Assembly (NCBI GenBank): GCA_965219665.1
Contig: CBDCOD010000017.1
Location: forward strand, 7,343 to 71,342
DNA: 64,000 nucleotides
Direction: 5' to 3'
DNA from: CBDCOD01 sp965219665
GTDB lineage: Bacteria > Pseudomonadota > Gammaproteobacteria > CAKMZV01
Made by a program: the position numbers and the translations under genes. The notes under the pieces were generated by a model. The model was given only the letters and a program-made list of their open reading frames with translations. It had not been told where the DNA came from and made no database searches. This document shows, piece after piece, positions 63,987-64,000 of the stretch. Each line of letters starts with the position of its first letter. The first letter of the stretch is position 1.

Positions 63987-64000
63987 GAAATCATTAGCTG

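Overview
The window reads as a chromosomal segment of a Gram-negative, AT-leaning proteobacterium, probably a gammaproteobacterium. This rests on the three-gene proton-translocating transhydrogenase, class-A RNase P RNA, GluQ-RS, malate synthase G, an OpgC-like membrane acyltransferase and a lipoprotein signal. I cannot place it to genus. No tRNA, rRNA operon, insertion sequence or CRISPR array was recognised.

The left third (1-18.2 kb) is mostly minus-strand. It opens with a bufferin-type copper/metal-peptide operon, transcribed as DUF2282 precursor, DUF692 oxidase, DUF2063 partner and an ECF sigma factor cut by the window edge. A perfect palindrome separates the precursor from its maturation genes. 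Next come a calcium-motif lipoprotein with DUF5666-like domains and a membrane-tethered LuxR-type regulator; pntAA-pntAB-pntB; a TRIC channel with an EamA transporter; an exported FGE-fold protein; and a proX-proW-proV glycine-betaine importer with a hairpin after proX. A VOC protein and an OpgC-like acyltransferase follow. A short plus-strand block carries a LysE-like membrane protein, pyrF (under a 25-bp palindrome) and gluQ, ending tail-to-tail with a TauE/SafE permease.

The middle (18.2-21.5 kb) holds rnpB on the minus strand. It is followed by a frameshifted remnant of a surface protein that keeps a C-terminal Gly-Gly-Cys / transmembrane / Arg-rich sorting tail, then an intrinsic terminator and glcB.

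The right two thirds (21.5-63.9 kb) is a single uninterrupted minus-strand gene encoding a predicted 14,109-residue secreted surface protein. In order it has a signal peptide, an NHL-type propeller, cadherin/VCBS-like domains with an embedded C-type-lectin-like segment, and Calx-beta-like modules. It then has a nearly identical tandem array of 6.6 copies of a 609-residue (1827-bp) five-module unit, diverged copies of the same unit, a very long Calx-beta array, thrombospondin type 3-like calcium repeats, a choice-of-anchor-U-like domain and a sorting tail of the same kind as the nearby pseudogene. This gene and its higher-order repeat are the most striking content of the window.
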